Positions 27,078 through 36,264 of a stretch of 47,041 nt of DNA are shown here, one piece after another. Numbering within the stretch: position 1 is the stretch's first letter; each line of letters opens with the position of its first letter. A model generated the notes under the pieces. The model was not told the DNA's origin. It made no database searches and saw nothing but the letters and a program-made list of their open reading frames with translations. The position numbers and the translations under genes are program-made. The stretch comes from Penium margaritaceum (Eukaryota; Streptophyta; Zygnematophyceae; Desmidiales; Peniaceae), in contig SZWC01000042.1 in the NCBI GenBank assembly GCA_023375785.1, positions 149,649-196,689 of the forward strand, read 5' to 3'.

Positions 27078-29473
27078 GCATACATGCATGCAAGTGCGTG
27101 TACGTTCGTGTAAGTGTGTGTAAGTGCGTGTGAGTACGTGTAAGTGCGTGTAAGTCGTGTAAGTACGTATAAGTGCGTGTTAGTGTGTGTAAGTACGTGT
27201 AGGTATGGGTAAGTGCGTGTTAGTGTGTGTAAGTGCGTGTAAGTGTGTATAAGTACGTGTATGTGCGTGTAATTACGTGTAAGTGCATGTGAGTACGCGT
27301 AAGTAAGTATAAGTGCGTTTATGTGCGTGTAAGTGTGTGCAAGTACGTATAAGTGCGTGTAAGTACGTGTAAGTACTTGTAAGTGCGTGTAAGTGTGTAT
27401 GAGTCTGTGTAAGTGCGTGTAAGTGTGTGTAAGTGTGTGTAAGTGCGTGCAAGTACGTGCAAGTGTGTGTAAGTACATGTAAGTGCGTGTAAGTGCGTGT
27501 AAGTATACGTAAGTACATGTAAGTGTGTGTAAGTGCGTATAAGTGCGTGTAAGTACGTGTATGTTCGTGTGAGTGTGTGTAAGTGCGTGTAAGTACGTGT
27601 AAGTACGTGTAAGTGCGTTTTAGGTTTGTGTAAGTGTGTGTAAGTACGTGGAAGTACGTGTAAGTTCGTGTAAATATATGTAAGTATGTGTAAATGCGTG
27701 TTAGTACGTGTAAGTGTGTGTAAGTGCGTGTAAGTGTATGTAAGTGCGTGTAAATGCGTGTATGTTTGTATAAGTGCGTGTAAGTTCGTGTAAGTGTGAG
27801 TAAGTGCGTGTAAGTGTGTGTACGTGTGTGTAAGTACATGTAAGTACGTGTAAGTGTGTGTGAGTGCTTGTAAGTGCGTGTGAGTGGGTGCTAGTGTATG
27901 TCAGTGCGTGTAAGTACGTGTAAGTTTGTGTAAGTGTGTGTAAGTGCGAGTAAGTGCGTATAAATGCGTGTAAGTGCGTGTAAGTGCGTGTAAGTGCATG
28001 TACATGTGTGTAAGTACGTGTAAGTTGGTCTAGCTGCGTGTAAGTTTGTGTAAGTTTACGTAAATGCGTGTAAGTGCGTGTAACTGTGTGTAAGTGCGTG
28101 TAAATACGTGTAAGTGCGTGTAATTGCATGTAAGTATGTGTAAGTGCGTGTAAGTGCGTGTAAGTTTGTGTAAGTGCGTGTAAGTGCGTATAAGTGCATG
28201 TAAGTGCGTGTAAGTGCATGTTGGTGTGTGCAAGTGCGTGTAAGTACGTGTAAGTGCGTGTAAGTGCGTGTAATGCGTGTAAGGGTGTGTAAGTACGTGT
28301 AAGTTTGTGTAAGTACGTGTAAGTGCATGTAATTGTGTGTAAGTACGTGTATGTACGTGTAAATACGTGCAAGTGCAAGTAAGTATGTGTAAGTACGTGT
28401 AAGTGCATGTAAGCACATGTAAGTGCGTGTAAGTGCGTGTAAGTGCATATAAGTTCGTGTAAGTGCGTGTAAGTGCGTGTAAGTGCATTTGTGTAAGTGC
28501 GTGTAAGTGCGTGTTAGTGCGTGTAAGTGTGTATAAGTGTGTGTAAGTGCGTCTAAGTGCATGTAAGTGCGTGTAAGTATGTGTAAGTGCGTGCAAGTGC
28601 ATATATGTGCATTTAAGTGCATATAAGTGCGTGTAAGTACGTGTGAGTGCATGTAAGTATGTGTTAGTGTGTGTTAGTATGTGTAAGTGTCTGTAACTAT
28701 ATGTAAGTGCATGTAAGTGCGTGTAAGTGTGTGTAAGTGCGTGTAGGTACGTGTAAGTACGTGTAAGTGCGTGTAAGGGTGTGTATGTGTGTGTAAGTAC
28801 GTGTAAGTGCGTGTAACAGCGTGTAAGTGTGTGGAAGTATGTGCAAGTGCGTGTAAGTGCGTGTAAGTGTGTGTAAGTATGTGTAAGTGTACGTATGTGT
28901 GTGTAAGTGTGTGTAAGTACGTGTAAGTGCATGTAAGTGCATGTAAATATGTGTAAGTTTATGTAAGTGTGTGTAAGTGTGTGTAAGTACGTGTAAGTGC
29001 ATGTAAGTGCGGGTTAAGTTCGTGTAAGTACGTGTAAGTGCGTGTATGTGCATGTAAGTTTGTGTAAGTGCGTGTAAATACGTATAAGTGCGTGTTAGTG
29101 CGTGTAAGTACGTGTAAATGCGTGTAAGTGCGTGTAAGTACATGTAAGTGTGTATAAGTTTGTGTAAGTGCGTGTAAGTGTGTGTAAGTGTGTGTATGTG
29201 CGTGTAAGTGCGTGAAAGTTCCTGTAAGTTTGTGTAAGTACGTGTACGTCTGCGTAATTGTGTTTAAGTGCGTGTTAGTGTGTGCAAGGATGTGTAAGTG
29301 CGTGTAAGTGTGTGTAAGTTTGTGTAATGGCATGTAAGTACATGTAAGTTTGTGTAAGTACGTGTAAGTGCATGTAAGTGGGTGTAAGTACGTGTATGTA
29401 CGTGTAAGTACGTGTAAGTGCAAGTAAGTGTGTGTAAGTACGTGTAGTTGCATGTAAGTGCGTGTTGGTGCGT
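27078..29473 (+). repeat. Higher-order repeat copy f
   Basis: The landmarks are A at 27078, B at 27155, C at 27615 (gcgttttaggtttg) and D at 29009. A-B is 77 bp and A-C 537 bp, as in copy b about 24.7 kb to the left; the two also share long runs of the same unit variants. It is followed by sequence matching the window start. Confidence 0.75.
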
Positions 29474-29970
29474 GTCAGTTTGTGTAATTGCGTGTAAGTG
29501 CGTGTAAGTTCGTGTAAGTGCGTGTAAGTACATACAAGTGTGTGTAAGTGCGTGTAAGTGTGTGTAAGTGCGTGTAAGTATGTACAATTGCGTGTAAGTG
29601 CGTATAAGCACGTGTAAGTATATGTAAGTGCGTGTAAGTGTGTGTATGTACGCGTAAGTACGTGTACGTGCGTGTAAGTGTGTGTAGGTGCGTGTATGTA
29701 CATTTAAGTGCGTGTGAGTGCNGTCAGTTTGTGTAATTGCGTGTAAGTGCGTGTAAGTTCGTGTAAGTGCGTGTAAGTACATACAAGTGTGTGTAAGTGC
29801 GTGTAAGTGTGTGTAAGTGCGTGTAAGTATGTACAATTGCGTGTAAGTGCGTATAAGCACGTGTAAGTATATGTAAGTGCGTGTAAGTGTGTGTATGTAC
29901 GCGTAAGTACGTGTACGTGCGTGTAAGTGTGTGTAGGTGCGTGTATGTACATTTAAGTGCGTGTGAGTGC
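29474..29970 (+). repeat. 248-bp direct duplication across an assembly gap
   Basis: Sequence 29474-29721 is repeated at 29723-29970 at an offset of 249 bp, with a single N at 29722. It is probably an unmerged contig overlap. The same stretch also resembles about 30-240 and 5511-5700. Confidence 0.85.
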
Positions 29971-30118
29971 GTATTAGTGCGTGTTAGTGCACGTAAGTAC
30001 GTGTCAGTACATGTAAGTGTGTCTAAGTTTGTGTAAGTGCGTGAAAGTACGTGTAAGTGCGTGTAACTGCGTGTAAGTGCGTGTAAGTAACTGCGTACGT
30101 GTAACTGTGTGTAAGTGT

Positions 30119-30244
30119 AACTGCGTACGTGTAACTGCGTACGTGTAACTGCGTACGTGTAACTGCGTACGTGTAACTGCGTACGTGTAACTGCGTACGT
30201 GTAACTGCGTACGTGTAACTGCGTACGTGTAACTGCGTACGTGT
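30119..30244 (+). repeat. 14-bp minisatellite, 9 copies
   Basis: Nine uninterrupted copies of aactgcgtacgtgt run from 30119 to 30244, with partial forms on both sides (from about 30089 and to about 30290). The unit looks derived from the 10-bp repeat (gcgtgtaa) with an inserted ACGT. It lies 64 bp from the copia insertion point. Confidence 0.95.
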
Positions 30245-30303
30245 AACTGCGTGTAAGTGCGTGTAACTGCGTGTAAGTGCGTGTAAATGTGTGTACGCAT
30301 GTG

Positions 30304-30308
30304 TAAGT
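30304..30308. repeat. Target site duplication, left copy
   Basis: TAAGT directly precedes the TG end of the left LTR and matches the five bases after the right LTR. Since TAAGT occurs in most array units, the match is weaker evidence than usual. Confidence 0.8.
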
Positions 30309-30997
30309 TGTCAACCGGCCTGAGGCGAACGGACTAGAAAACAGGGCCGACACAATAGCACCTGCCGTCCACTCCTAGCATTTCAGCTAGGAGAAGATAT
30401 CACCCTCAGGATCACGGTTCCACACTGAGTAGTTCCTAGACAATCACTTGCTAGCAACTGTGTCCACTTAACACTTGGTCACTTTCGCGCAAGGTGCTAG
30501 TCAAAGACTAACTCCTGGGGCTTAGACCAACCAGTGTCTTCTTTGTAATGTTCCTTAGTTGGACAACTCTGTGATGAGCATCTAAGTTCAGATTGTGCAA
30601 TTAGAATGAGGAATGAGCCTGGTACATATAGTCCTAGGCCTGGCTTCTAAGGTGTGTGGGTAATGGCACTTTTTGGGTGGTCACTCCACGCCACCTCACC
30701 AGTCCGCTAAATGGCGCATCAACTGACCGCCAAGTGGCGCACTCTCCTCATGTATGGAGAAATGTCTAAGAAACTTTCTCTGTGCTAGAAAGGTAAAAAA
30801 CCTTCTGCGAACATCAAGACTCGATCGTAGGACCTGTTGTTCTTAAGTCCAAGATGTTATCCGCTGTGCTATACTTCTGGTGTCTCACTTGAACTTGCAC
30901 CACGAACAAGGTTTGGGGGACTTACTCCAAGGGAGCAGTGCATGCCCAACCTGTCCGTCAAGCCATAGCAGTGGCCATGGGGCATAGAAGAACAACA
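30309..30997 (-). repeat. 3' LTR of the copia element
   Basis: This 689-bp LTR reads TGTTGTT...GGTTGACA in the element's sense direction. It is complete. It aligns with the 5' LTR at 35783-36444 without gaps, from the cagggccgacac motif to the aacaaca end. Where the 5' LTR has TATAAAG in sense, this copy has TACAAAG preceded by another change, so the TATA box is lost here. It carries the tRNA-like segment with a few differences. Confidence 0.95.
30818..30871 (-). other. tRNA-Arg-like segment in the 3' LTR
   Basis: This is the counterpart of the segment in the other LTR. The A box TAGCACAGCGG is at 30861-30871 and the B box GATCGAGTC at 30818-30826. The anticodon-loop position reads CTTAAGA here and CTTAGGA in the 5' LTR. 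Both boxes still fit consensus despite the divergence between the LTRs. Confidence 0.45.
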
Positions 30998-31008
30998 ATC
31001 TCTCCCTT
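30998..31008 (-). promoter_or_regulatory. Polypurine tract
   Basis: In sense, AAGGGAGAGAT directly precedes the 3' LTR. This is the expected position and composition for the plus-strand primer of reverse transcription. The interval from here to the RNase H stop (31009-31095) is short untranslated sequence with nothing else recognisable. Confidence 0.8.
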
Positions 31009-31095
31009 GCACCTTAGGCCACCTGCTGTGGTAGTTTTCTCCGGCACGAGCCTGTAGCTCTAGGTTGTGTTTTTGCATGTCAATTTTCTTGACCT

Positions 31096-31977
31096 TTAGT
31101 TCTCATTTCTTGCATCCACCATGCCGACTCCTCGAGCACGTGTTACATGCAAGTCGCTGTCTAGCGGCTTTGTCAGGAAGTCCGCAAGCATTTTATTGGT
31201 TGCGACGTGCTCCAGTTCCACGACACCCTTGGCAGCAAGGTCACGTGAGTAGTGGTATCGAGTATCAATGTGCTTTGTACGCCGGGAGATCATGTCGTCC
31301 TCTGCCATAGCGATGGCACTTTGGTTGTCGATGCGGATGACCGTTGCTTCCTCTTGTGGTGCCTTGATCTCGCCAAGCAAACTGCGAAGCCACTGCATTT
31401 CCTTGCACACTTCGGAGAGTGCAATGTACTCTGCCTTAGCAGTAGAAAGCGAGACGCATTCTTGCTTCCTGCTTGCCCACGAGACCACACCACCGTTTTG
31501 AAGACAGACAAACCCTGAGGTGGACTTCCTGTCATCAATCTGTCCTCCCCAGTCCGCGTCACTGTACCATGTCATTCGTCGCAAGTCTGATCCGTCAAGA
31601 CCTCCAAACCGAAGTCCGACGTGCCGAGTCTTTTTGAGGTAGCGAAACATTCGCTTCACAGCCTGCCAATGTTCTGGCCCAGGGTTGGCCACAAACCTGC
31701 TCACCTGACCCACCGCATAAGCAATGTCAGGGCGCGTTCCCACCATCACGTACATGAGGCTCCCAACGGCGGAATGGTACGGACTGGTTTGCATCTCCCG
31801 CCGGTCTGCCTCGTTGCTTGGTGACATGGAGGAGGAGAGCTTGCAGACGGATGGCATGGGGGTGCTGATGGGTTTGCAGTCCTCCATGTTGTAGCGCTTC
31901 AATACATCCATGATGTACTTGGTCTGGTTGAGCTCGATGGTTCCTGCTTTGCGGTTGCGGTGAACAGCAATCCCGAG
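31096..31977 (-). pseudogene. pol: Connection and RNase H segment
   Basis: The segment would remove the RNA strand during reverse transcription. It has YNMEDCKPISTPMP and GSLMYVMVGTRPDIAYAVG in the connection, then the RNase H motifs YSDADWGG, AEYIALSE and RIDNQSAI, and KHIDTRYHYSRD near the end. It closes with MLADFLTKPL and a short tail to TAA (31096-31098), a normal polyprotein end about 100 bp before the LTR. One oddity is TAKAEY where many relatives have TAEAEY; the catalytic Glu itself is kept. Confidence 0.93.
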
Positions 31978-32691
31978 TTAGTACTCGAGAGGTCCCATCT
32001 CCTTCATCTTAAACCTGCTAGCCAGATTTTTCTTGAGGTCCGTAAGGGCCTCCTGCGAGGAAGAACACACGATGAGATCGTCCACGTACAATGCCACGAG
32101 CAGCAAGCCACGTTTGTCCTCCCGCACATAGACGCTGGGGTCATTCCTGCAATGTGCAAAAGAGATCTCAGCCATGAAGCTGTCCATCTCCTTGTACCAG
32201 ATCCGTGGGGCCTGTTTCAGCCCATACGACGCCTTCACCAGCTTACACACCTTCCCCTCGGGTGCTTTGACACCTTCCGGCACCTCCATTAGCACCTCTT
32301 TGTCCAGCTTCCCATAAAGGAAAGCTGTCTTCACATCCATTTGGTGGATATCAAGGTCTTTGGCGGCAGCGACGGCAAGCAGGGACCTGATTGAGGCAAA
32401 CGTGACAACCGGTGCGAATGTCTCATCGTACTCAGACCCTGCGCGCTGTGAGAATCCTTTCGCCACGACCCTTGCCTTGTACTTGTTGATGATATCATCT
32501 TGCTTCCACTTCAACCTGAGCACCCACTTTGAGCCCACCACGTGAGCGTTAGCGGGTCTGTCCACCAGCACCCATGTGCCATTTTCTTCGATGGACGCGA
32601 GCTCGCTGTCCACCACCTCCTTCCACTTGGCCGCATCGGGCCTTGCCAGCGCCTCAGCCACAGTGAGCGGCTCTCCCTGAGCCAAACAGGA
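31978..32691 (-). pseudogene. pol: Reverse transcriptase segment
   Basis: This is the RVT_2 domain of copia elements, which copies element RNA into DNA. Visible motifs are the start WKEVVDSELASIEENGTW, the first catalytic Asp in HQMDVKTAFLYGKLDKE, KASYGLKQAPRIWY, and the catalytic YVDD at about 32077-32088. All three catalytic Asp are present. The frame is cut by TAA (31978-31980) after MGPLEY, at the fingers/connection boundary. The next codons read LGIAVHRN, which normally follow in the same protein, so the stop replaces one aromatic-type residue. Confidence 0.93.
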
Positions 32692-33405
32692 TCAGCTCAG
32701 TCCAGTCCAGCTTCCGATGTCAGCGTCATACTTTGGAGTTTGTTTTCTTGTTTGTGTGCCGCGACGTTGCTTTGCTGGTGGATCTGTGCAATGCTGTTGC
32801 TCCTGTGCTACAGGCTGCCCAGTAGTTAAGTTTTCTTCTTCTGAAGAGCCACTGGCCTCTGAGCTGTTTTCAGAGGCCTCGGACGTCTCTGACTCTGTAT
32901 CGGAGCTCGCCACTGTGTCAGCCTGCGCAGCCGCTCTTCCTACCACACAACTATTCTTCACGGCCTGCTGTACTGGCACCACTTGCAATTTTTTGGGAGC
33001 TTGATCTCCTGATTCCAGCAGCACCAACCACTCTCCCTGTTTTGGAGCTTGCGTGGGATCAAGCATCTCTTCCTTGCCTGGTTTCCTTTTGTCAAAGGTT
33101 ACGTCTCGGCTGGTGATGAGTCTTCTTCCTGCCAGGTCCCACAGGCGGTAGGTCTTGTGGGCCGTCTCATAGCCCACCATAACGCACTTTCGCGCTCTTG
33201 CATCCAGCTTGCCGGCACCCTCGCCTGCCTGGACCTTTGCCCATGCGGTGCAGCCGAATACTTTCAGGTGTGATGCGTCCGGCTTCTTCCCTGAACAAAC
33301 TTCTTGTGGCGTCATCTGTTGCTTTCCCTTCTTCTTTCCGCGTCTGCCCAGATCAGCCGCAGGAGTCAGGTTGACGAGATAGCATACCGTTCTTGCCGCT
33401 TCCGC
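32692..33405 (-). pseudogene. pol: Integrase C-terminal region and acidic linker
   Basis: The frame continues after the TAG with AEAARTVCYLVNLTPA and then TPQEVCSGKKPDASHLKVFG and RKCVMVGY, the typical integrase C-terminal (GKF-like) segment that helps bind DNA. A Ser/Glu-rich stretch (about 32760-32950) follows and then KYDADIGSW, the variable linker before reverse transcriptase. It ends in TGA (32692-32694), which could derive from CGA. No recognisable motif is missing. Confidence 0.85.
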
Positions 33406-34254
33406 CTAGAACCGCGGTGGAAGCTTTGCACCAAAGAGCATGCTACGCACCATGCCGAGGATGGTATGATTCATCCATTCGGCAACACCATTGCTCTGCA
33501 GCGTGTAAGGCATTGTGGGGTGGTGGCTGATCTCATGTTGCCTCAACCAGCCCTTGCATGCCTCGTACTCTCCACCGTTGTCGCTTCGCATCGCTTTGAC
33601 TTTCTTTCCGGTCTGCCGCTCCACCATGGCGACAAACTCCTGCAACTTTTCTCTGACCTCTCCCTTTGCTTTGAGGAAGAAGATCCACACCTTGCGGCTG
33701 TGGTCATCTATGAAGGTCAGAAAACACTTGCTACCACCATTTGACGCCGTGCGAAAGGGTCCGCACATGTTGGTGTGAATGAGGTCAAGGGCTGATTCTG
33801 CGCGGAGACCATTGCGCTCAAAGTGCGTTCGCTTGGTCTTGCCTTGGAGGCAAGGTTCACAGAGGCTGCCACATCCAACCGCATCCTTCTTGCAACTATC
33901 CATGCCACGGACCAGCTGTTGTTGCTGGATGACTTGGAGCGTGCTGTTTGCCACATGCCCAAAGTGTCTATGCCATAGATCAGCGTCTTCCTCTTTTGCA
34001 GCAGAGGGTGCTTTTTCAGTTTTCGTTGGTGTGCTCTCCTGCGTGGATGTCGAGACCACTGCCTCCGCTGCACCCGCATGGCCCTCCTTTTCCGAGCTCT
34101 TTGCTGCCGTTGTCTGGAGTACGTAGAGTCCGTCAACCCGTGGAACCTGTGCCACGAGATCTTTGTTGGCGTAGAGGACCTTGATGTCTTCGTTCCTGGG
34201 GATGACCGCCTTCTTCTGCGTGAACACCACCGTCATGTCGTTGTCCGTTATTTT
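33406..34254 (-). pseudogene. pol: Integrase segment (HHCC zinc domain and catalytic core)
   Basis: The pre-integrase zinc domain is intact: LWHRHFGH supplies the two His and CEPC the two Cys. In the catalytic core the first acidic residue is lost: the motif reads LIHTNMCGPF, with Asn (AAC, 33769-33771) where the family has Asp. The second Asp (MRSDNGGEY, 33580-33582) and the Glu (GVAEWMNHT, 33478-33480) remain. In that last motif two usual Arg are Trp and His. The D-to-N, R-to-W and R-to-H changes each fit a CpG transition. The segment ends in TAG (33406-33408) after LPPRF, at a site where copia integrases carry Trp, consistent with a TGG to TAG change. Confidence 0.92.
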
Positions 34255-34548
34255 TCACACGGACAGAAGGTTTGCCGCAAAGGAGGGCATGTAGACTACG
34301 TCACGTAGCCGTAGATCCTTCTCCGCACCATTAAGGCTGATGCTCACCAGCTTGTCACCCACGCCCTTTGCGTTCACGACGCTACCGTTTGCGCATCTGA
34401 ACCGCTGATCGGTGGGGCCGATGGAGACAAATCCAGCCTGGTCGTTGCTAGAGTGATGATCGGTGCCGGAGTCAAGCCCAAAAGCTCCTGGCATGAGCAG
34501 CACCGCTCCTTTGTTTGGAGGTGTGCTCTGTGCCATCATGTTGGTAGC
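34255..34548 (-). pseudogene. pol: Aspartic protease segment
   Basis: This segment would cut the polyprotein. It has the active-site motif LDSGTDHH (Asp codon at 34471-34473) and the family's closing motif DVVYMPSFAANLLSV. Two Met codons (MM at the start) lie just after the upstream TAA, so the segment could in principle start on its own. It ends in TGA (34255-34257), immediately after NLLSV, where related elements read on into the pre-integrase region. The following in-frame residues KITDNDMTVVF fit that continuation. Confidence 0.9.
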
Positions 34549-34866
34549 TTATTTTCCACCCTTTTTGTTGCCTTTGTTCCCACCGCTTCCGCTGTCTTCC
34601 TTCTTTGGCGACCTGCACTCTCTTGCCCAGTGCCCAGGTTTGCCGCAGTTGTGGCAGTTACCCTGTCGTTTGGGAGCCTTGCCGCCATTGTTGCCTCCGC
34701 CACCACCACTTCCGCTGCTGCCTTTCTGACCAGAGGCTGACCCTTTGCTCCCGCGGCCACCGTAGCGTGCGGCATAGGCTGAGAAATTAGCCTCACTTCT
34801 GCTGCGGCGCATGGCCTCGTTTCGCACGTACTCAAACACTGCCGTGTACGTCAGGTCGTCCTCCTT
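34549..34866 (-). pseudogene. gag: Gag nucleocapsid segment with CCHC zinc knuckle
   Basis: This continues the Gag frame after the first stop. It has a basic, Gly/Ser-rich linker and then the zinc knuckle CHNCGKPGHWAREC (CX2CX4HX4C) at about 34615-34656, which binds RNA during packaging. A second Gly/Lys tail follows. The frame ends in TAA (34549-34551), but the same frame resumes at once with ATNMMAQ and reaches the protease. If this stop were original it would sit at the Gag/Pol border, where readthrough could set the Gag to Pol ratio. Most copia elements have no stop here, so simple decay is the likelier reading. Confidence 0.88.
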
Positions 34867-35481
34867 CTAGCCGCCCATGACGGTGATCACCGGGCTCCAG
34901 CTCTCCGGTAGCGCCATGAGCAGACTCATGGCTTGCATGTTCTCTTCAAGGTCCCAGTTCATCTGGCGAGCCTCGCCAAGGAGTCCTTCAGACTCCTGTA
35001 GGAAATCGGGGATTGATTCACCCTCATGCACCCGCATGCTGATCAGCCGTTGTAGGATGAATAATTTGTTTGCAAGGGAGGTGGATTGGTGCACGCGCTT
35101 GAGCTTGTCGTAAGCTTCGGAAGCCAGCGTGTACCCGGCAATGATGGGAACATACTTCTTAGAAATCTCGTTGCTAAGGAATGACATGGCAATATCATTT
35201 TCATCCATCCATGCCTCATGCTTGAATGTGCCTTTCGCGGGAACCTGCTCCTCTCCCTTCAGTAGTTTGATGAAGCCGCGCACTTTCATCGCGGGCTCGA
35301 ACTGCCATCTCCAAAGGGGGAAGTCAATCCCGTCAAAAATGGGGATTCCTCCCAAGGGTCCAAGACCTTGCGGCAGTGACATAGCACTCACATTTGCTCC
35401 AGTGGTCTGCCCTGTGGTAGCCACTGTTGAGTTTGAGGACTGCCCTGCGGCAGTCCCCACTCCTCCTGATGGGTCAACCAA
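34867..35481 (-). pseudogene. gag: Gag capsid-like segment (UBN2-type copia Gag)
   Basis: This segment would form the particle shell that packages element RNA. The translation has the conserved start IPIFDGIDFPLWRWQFEPAM, the middle region with YDKLKRVH and LQRLISMRVHEGESIPDFL, and the end MSLLMALPESW, the pattern of UBN2/Retrotran_gag_2 domains. The frame opens at a TTG; the first ATG falls about 34 codons in, in the run before the conserved domain, and may be the real start. It is cut by a TAG at 34867-34869. The next codons continue in frame (KEDDLTYTAVFEYV), as expected for the Gag linker, so the stop is a substitution and not the natural end. Confidence 0.9.
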
Positions 35482-35781
35482 TTTTGTTGCCCTTATCTGC
35501 TTCTCATGTCTCTGTTGTGTTGAGGCCGATGTAGGCTGATGTTAGCTGATGTCTGCTACCTGTTTTAGGATGCAGATCCGTTGCTTACCCCTTCAGCCGA
35601 TGTTCACCTGCAGACAAAGAAGATATCTACACCAACACACCCATGGTCTTGCCACCAAGGGCAGAGCTTGTCTTGGTTGGGACTCAAGGGTCGTGCCTCC
35701 AAGGGCAGAGCTTTTCCTTGGTCCATGTGTTCTGAGCGCAGACCAAGCCGTTGAAGTTGATGAAGCTGATGGAGCTGATGG
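35482..35781 (-). other. Untranslated leader of the copia element
   Basis: This lies between the 5' LTR gap and the Gag frame. No primer binding site is visible next to the LTR, probably because it is lost at the N (35782). In sense, CATCAGC-type motifs cluster at both ends of the leader (about 35523-35555 and 35757-35780). A 22-23-bp near-duplicate beginning ccaagggcagagctt lies at 35655-35676 and 35699-35721. No coding sequence is seen. Confidence 0.7.
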
Positions 35782-35782
35782 N
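35782..35782. other. Assembly gap (N) in the 5' LTR
   Basis: A single N replaces the inner end of the 5' LTR and probably the primer binding site. Comparison with the 3' LTR indicates at least 27 missing bases. Similar single N joins are at 12009, 18126 and 29722. Confidence 0.9.
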
Positions 35783-35987
35783 AGAAGACAGGGCCGACAC
35801 AATAGCACCTGCCGGCCGCTCCTAGCATTTAAGCTAGGAGAAGATATCACCCTCAGGATCACGGTTCCACACTGAGTAGTTCCTAGACAATCACCTGCTA
35901 GCAACTGTGTCCACTTAACACTTGGTCACTTTCGCGCGAGGTGCTAGTCAAAGACTAACTCCTGGGGCTTAGACCAACCAGTGTCTT

Positions 35988-35994
35988 CTTTATA
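35988..35994 (-). promoter_or_regulatory. Probable TATA box of the 5' LTR
   Basis: The - strand reads TATAAAG within ggaacagTATAAAGaagac. It would start transcription about 25-30 bp further left, inside the LTR. The 3' LTR has mutated this site. Not experimentally supported. Confidence 0.55.
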
Positions 35995-36264
35995 CTGTTC
36001 CTTATTTGGACAACTATGTGAGGAGCATATAAGGCCAGATTGTGTAATTAGAATGAGGAATAAGCCTGGTACATATAGTCATATGCCTGGCTTCTAAGGT
36101 GTGTGGGTAGTGGCACGTTTTGGGTGGTCACTCCACACCACCTCACCAGTCCGCCAAATGGCGCATGCACTGACCGCCAAGTGGCGCACTCTCCCCATGC
36201 ATGGAGAAATGTCTAAGAAACTTTCCGTATGCTAGAAGGGTAAAAAACCTTCTGCGCACATCAA

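Larger units (their letters stand above)
1..30308 (+). repeat. 10-bp minisatellite array, left arm
   Basis: Back-to-back 10-bp units with consensus CGTGTAAGTG fill this interval. Most units keep the core GTAAGT. The variable positions are mainly the three bases after GTAAGT and the third base before TAAG, giving forms such as gcgtgtaagt, gtgtgtaagt, gcatgtaagt, acgtgtaagt and gcgtataagt. The 10-bp register holds for hundreds of bases at a time and is broken only by occasional 7-, 9- or 11-bp units. The array runs off the left edge. The + strand is rich in G and T and poor in C. It holds no gene I can support: every unit puts a TAA in one + frame, and the - strand is open only because the unit lacks stops there. 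Confidence 0.98.
31096..35481 (-). pseudogene. Gag-Pol reading frame, one register with six in-frame stops
   Basis: A single - strand frame runs 4386 nt from the Gag region to the RNase H stop. It is broken by TAG at 34867-34869, TAA at 34549-34551, TGA at 34255-34257, TAG at 33406-33408, TGA at 32692-32694 and TAA at 31978-31980, ending at TAA 31096-31098. All seven segments share the same frame, so no net frameshift has occurred. Copia elements normally make one polyprotein. All three stop codons occur, and one replaces a position that is normally Trp in the family, so a reassigned code does not explain them. Segments are described separately. The open frame begins at a TTG at 35481; the first in-frame ATG is at 35380-35382, and a better start may have been lost. 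Confidence 0.93.

Noticed and set aside
1..30308. CRISPR-like array
   Set aside because: There are no constant repeats separated by unique spacers, the unit is only 10 bp, and the context is a eukaryotic retrotransposon.
1..30308. Telomeric repeat
   Set aside because: The unit does not match known telomere motifs, is highly variable, and is organised in kilobase-scale higher-order copies with unique sequence beyond one end.
30869..31078. - strand ORF of 69 codons over the 3' LTR
   Set aside because: It lies within LTR and polypurine-tract sequence and is unrelated to the polyprotein. The counterpart in the other LTR runs into array sequence.
31065..34740. + strand open frames opposite the copia genes
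   Set aside because: They are antisense shadows of Gag-Pol with no recognised motif. The copia domains on the - strand fully account for the region.
31096..35481. Reassigned stop codons in the host
   Set aside because: All three stop codons interrupt the frame, including one where the family has Trp and another where Arg or Ser is plausible, and the frame still ends on TAA. Mutation explains this better than one altered code.
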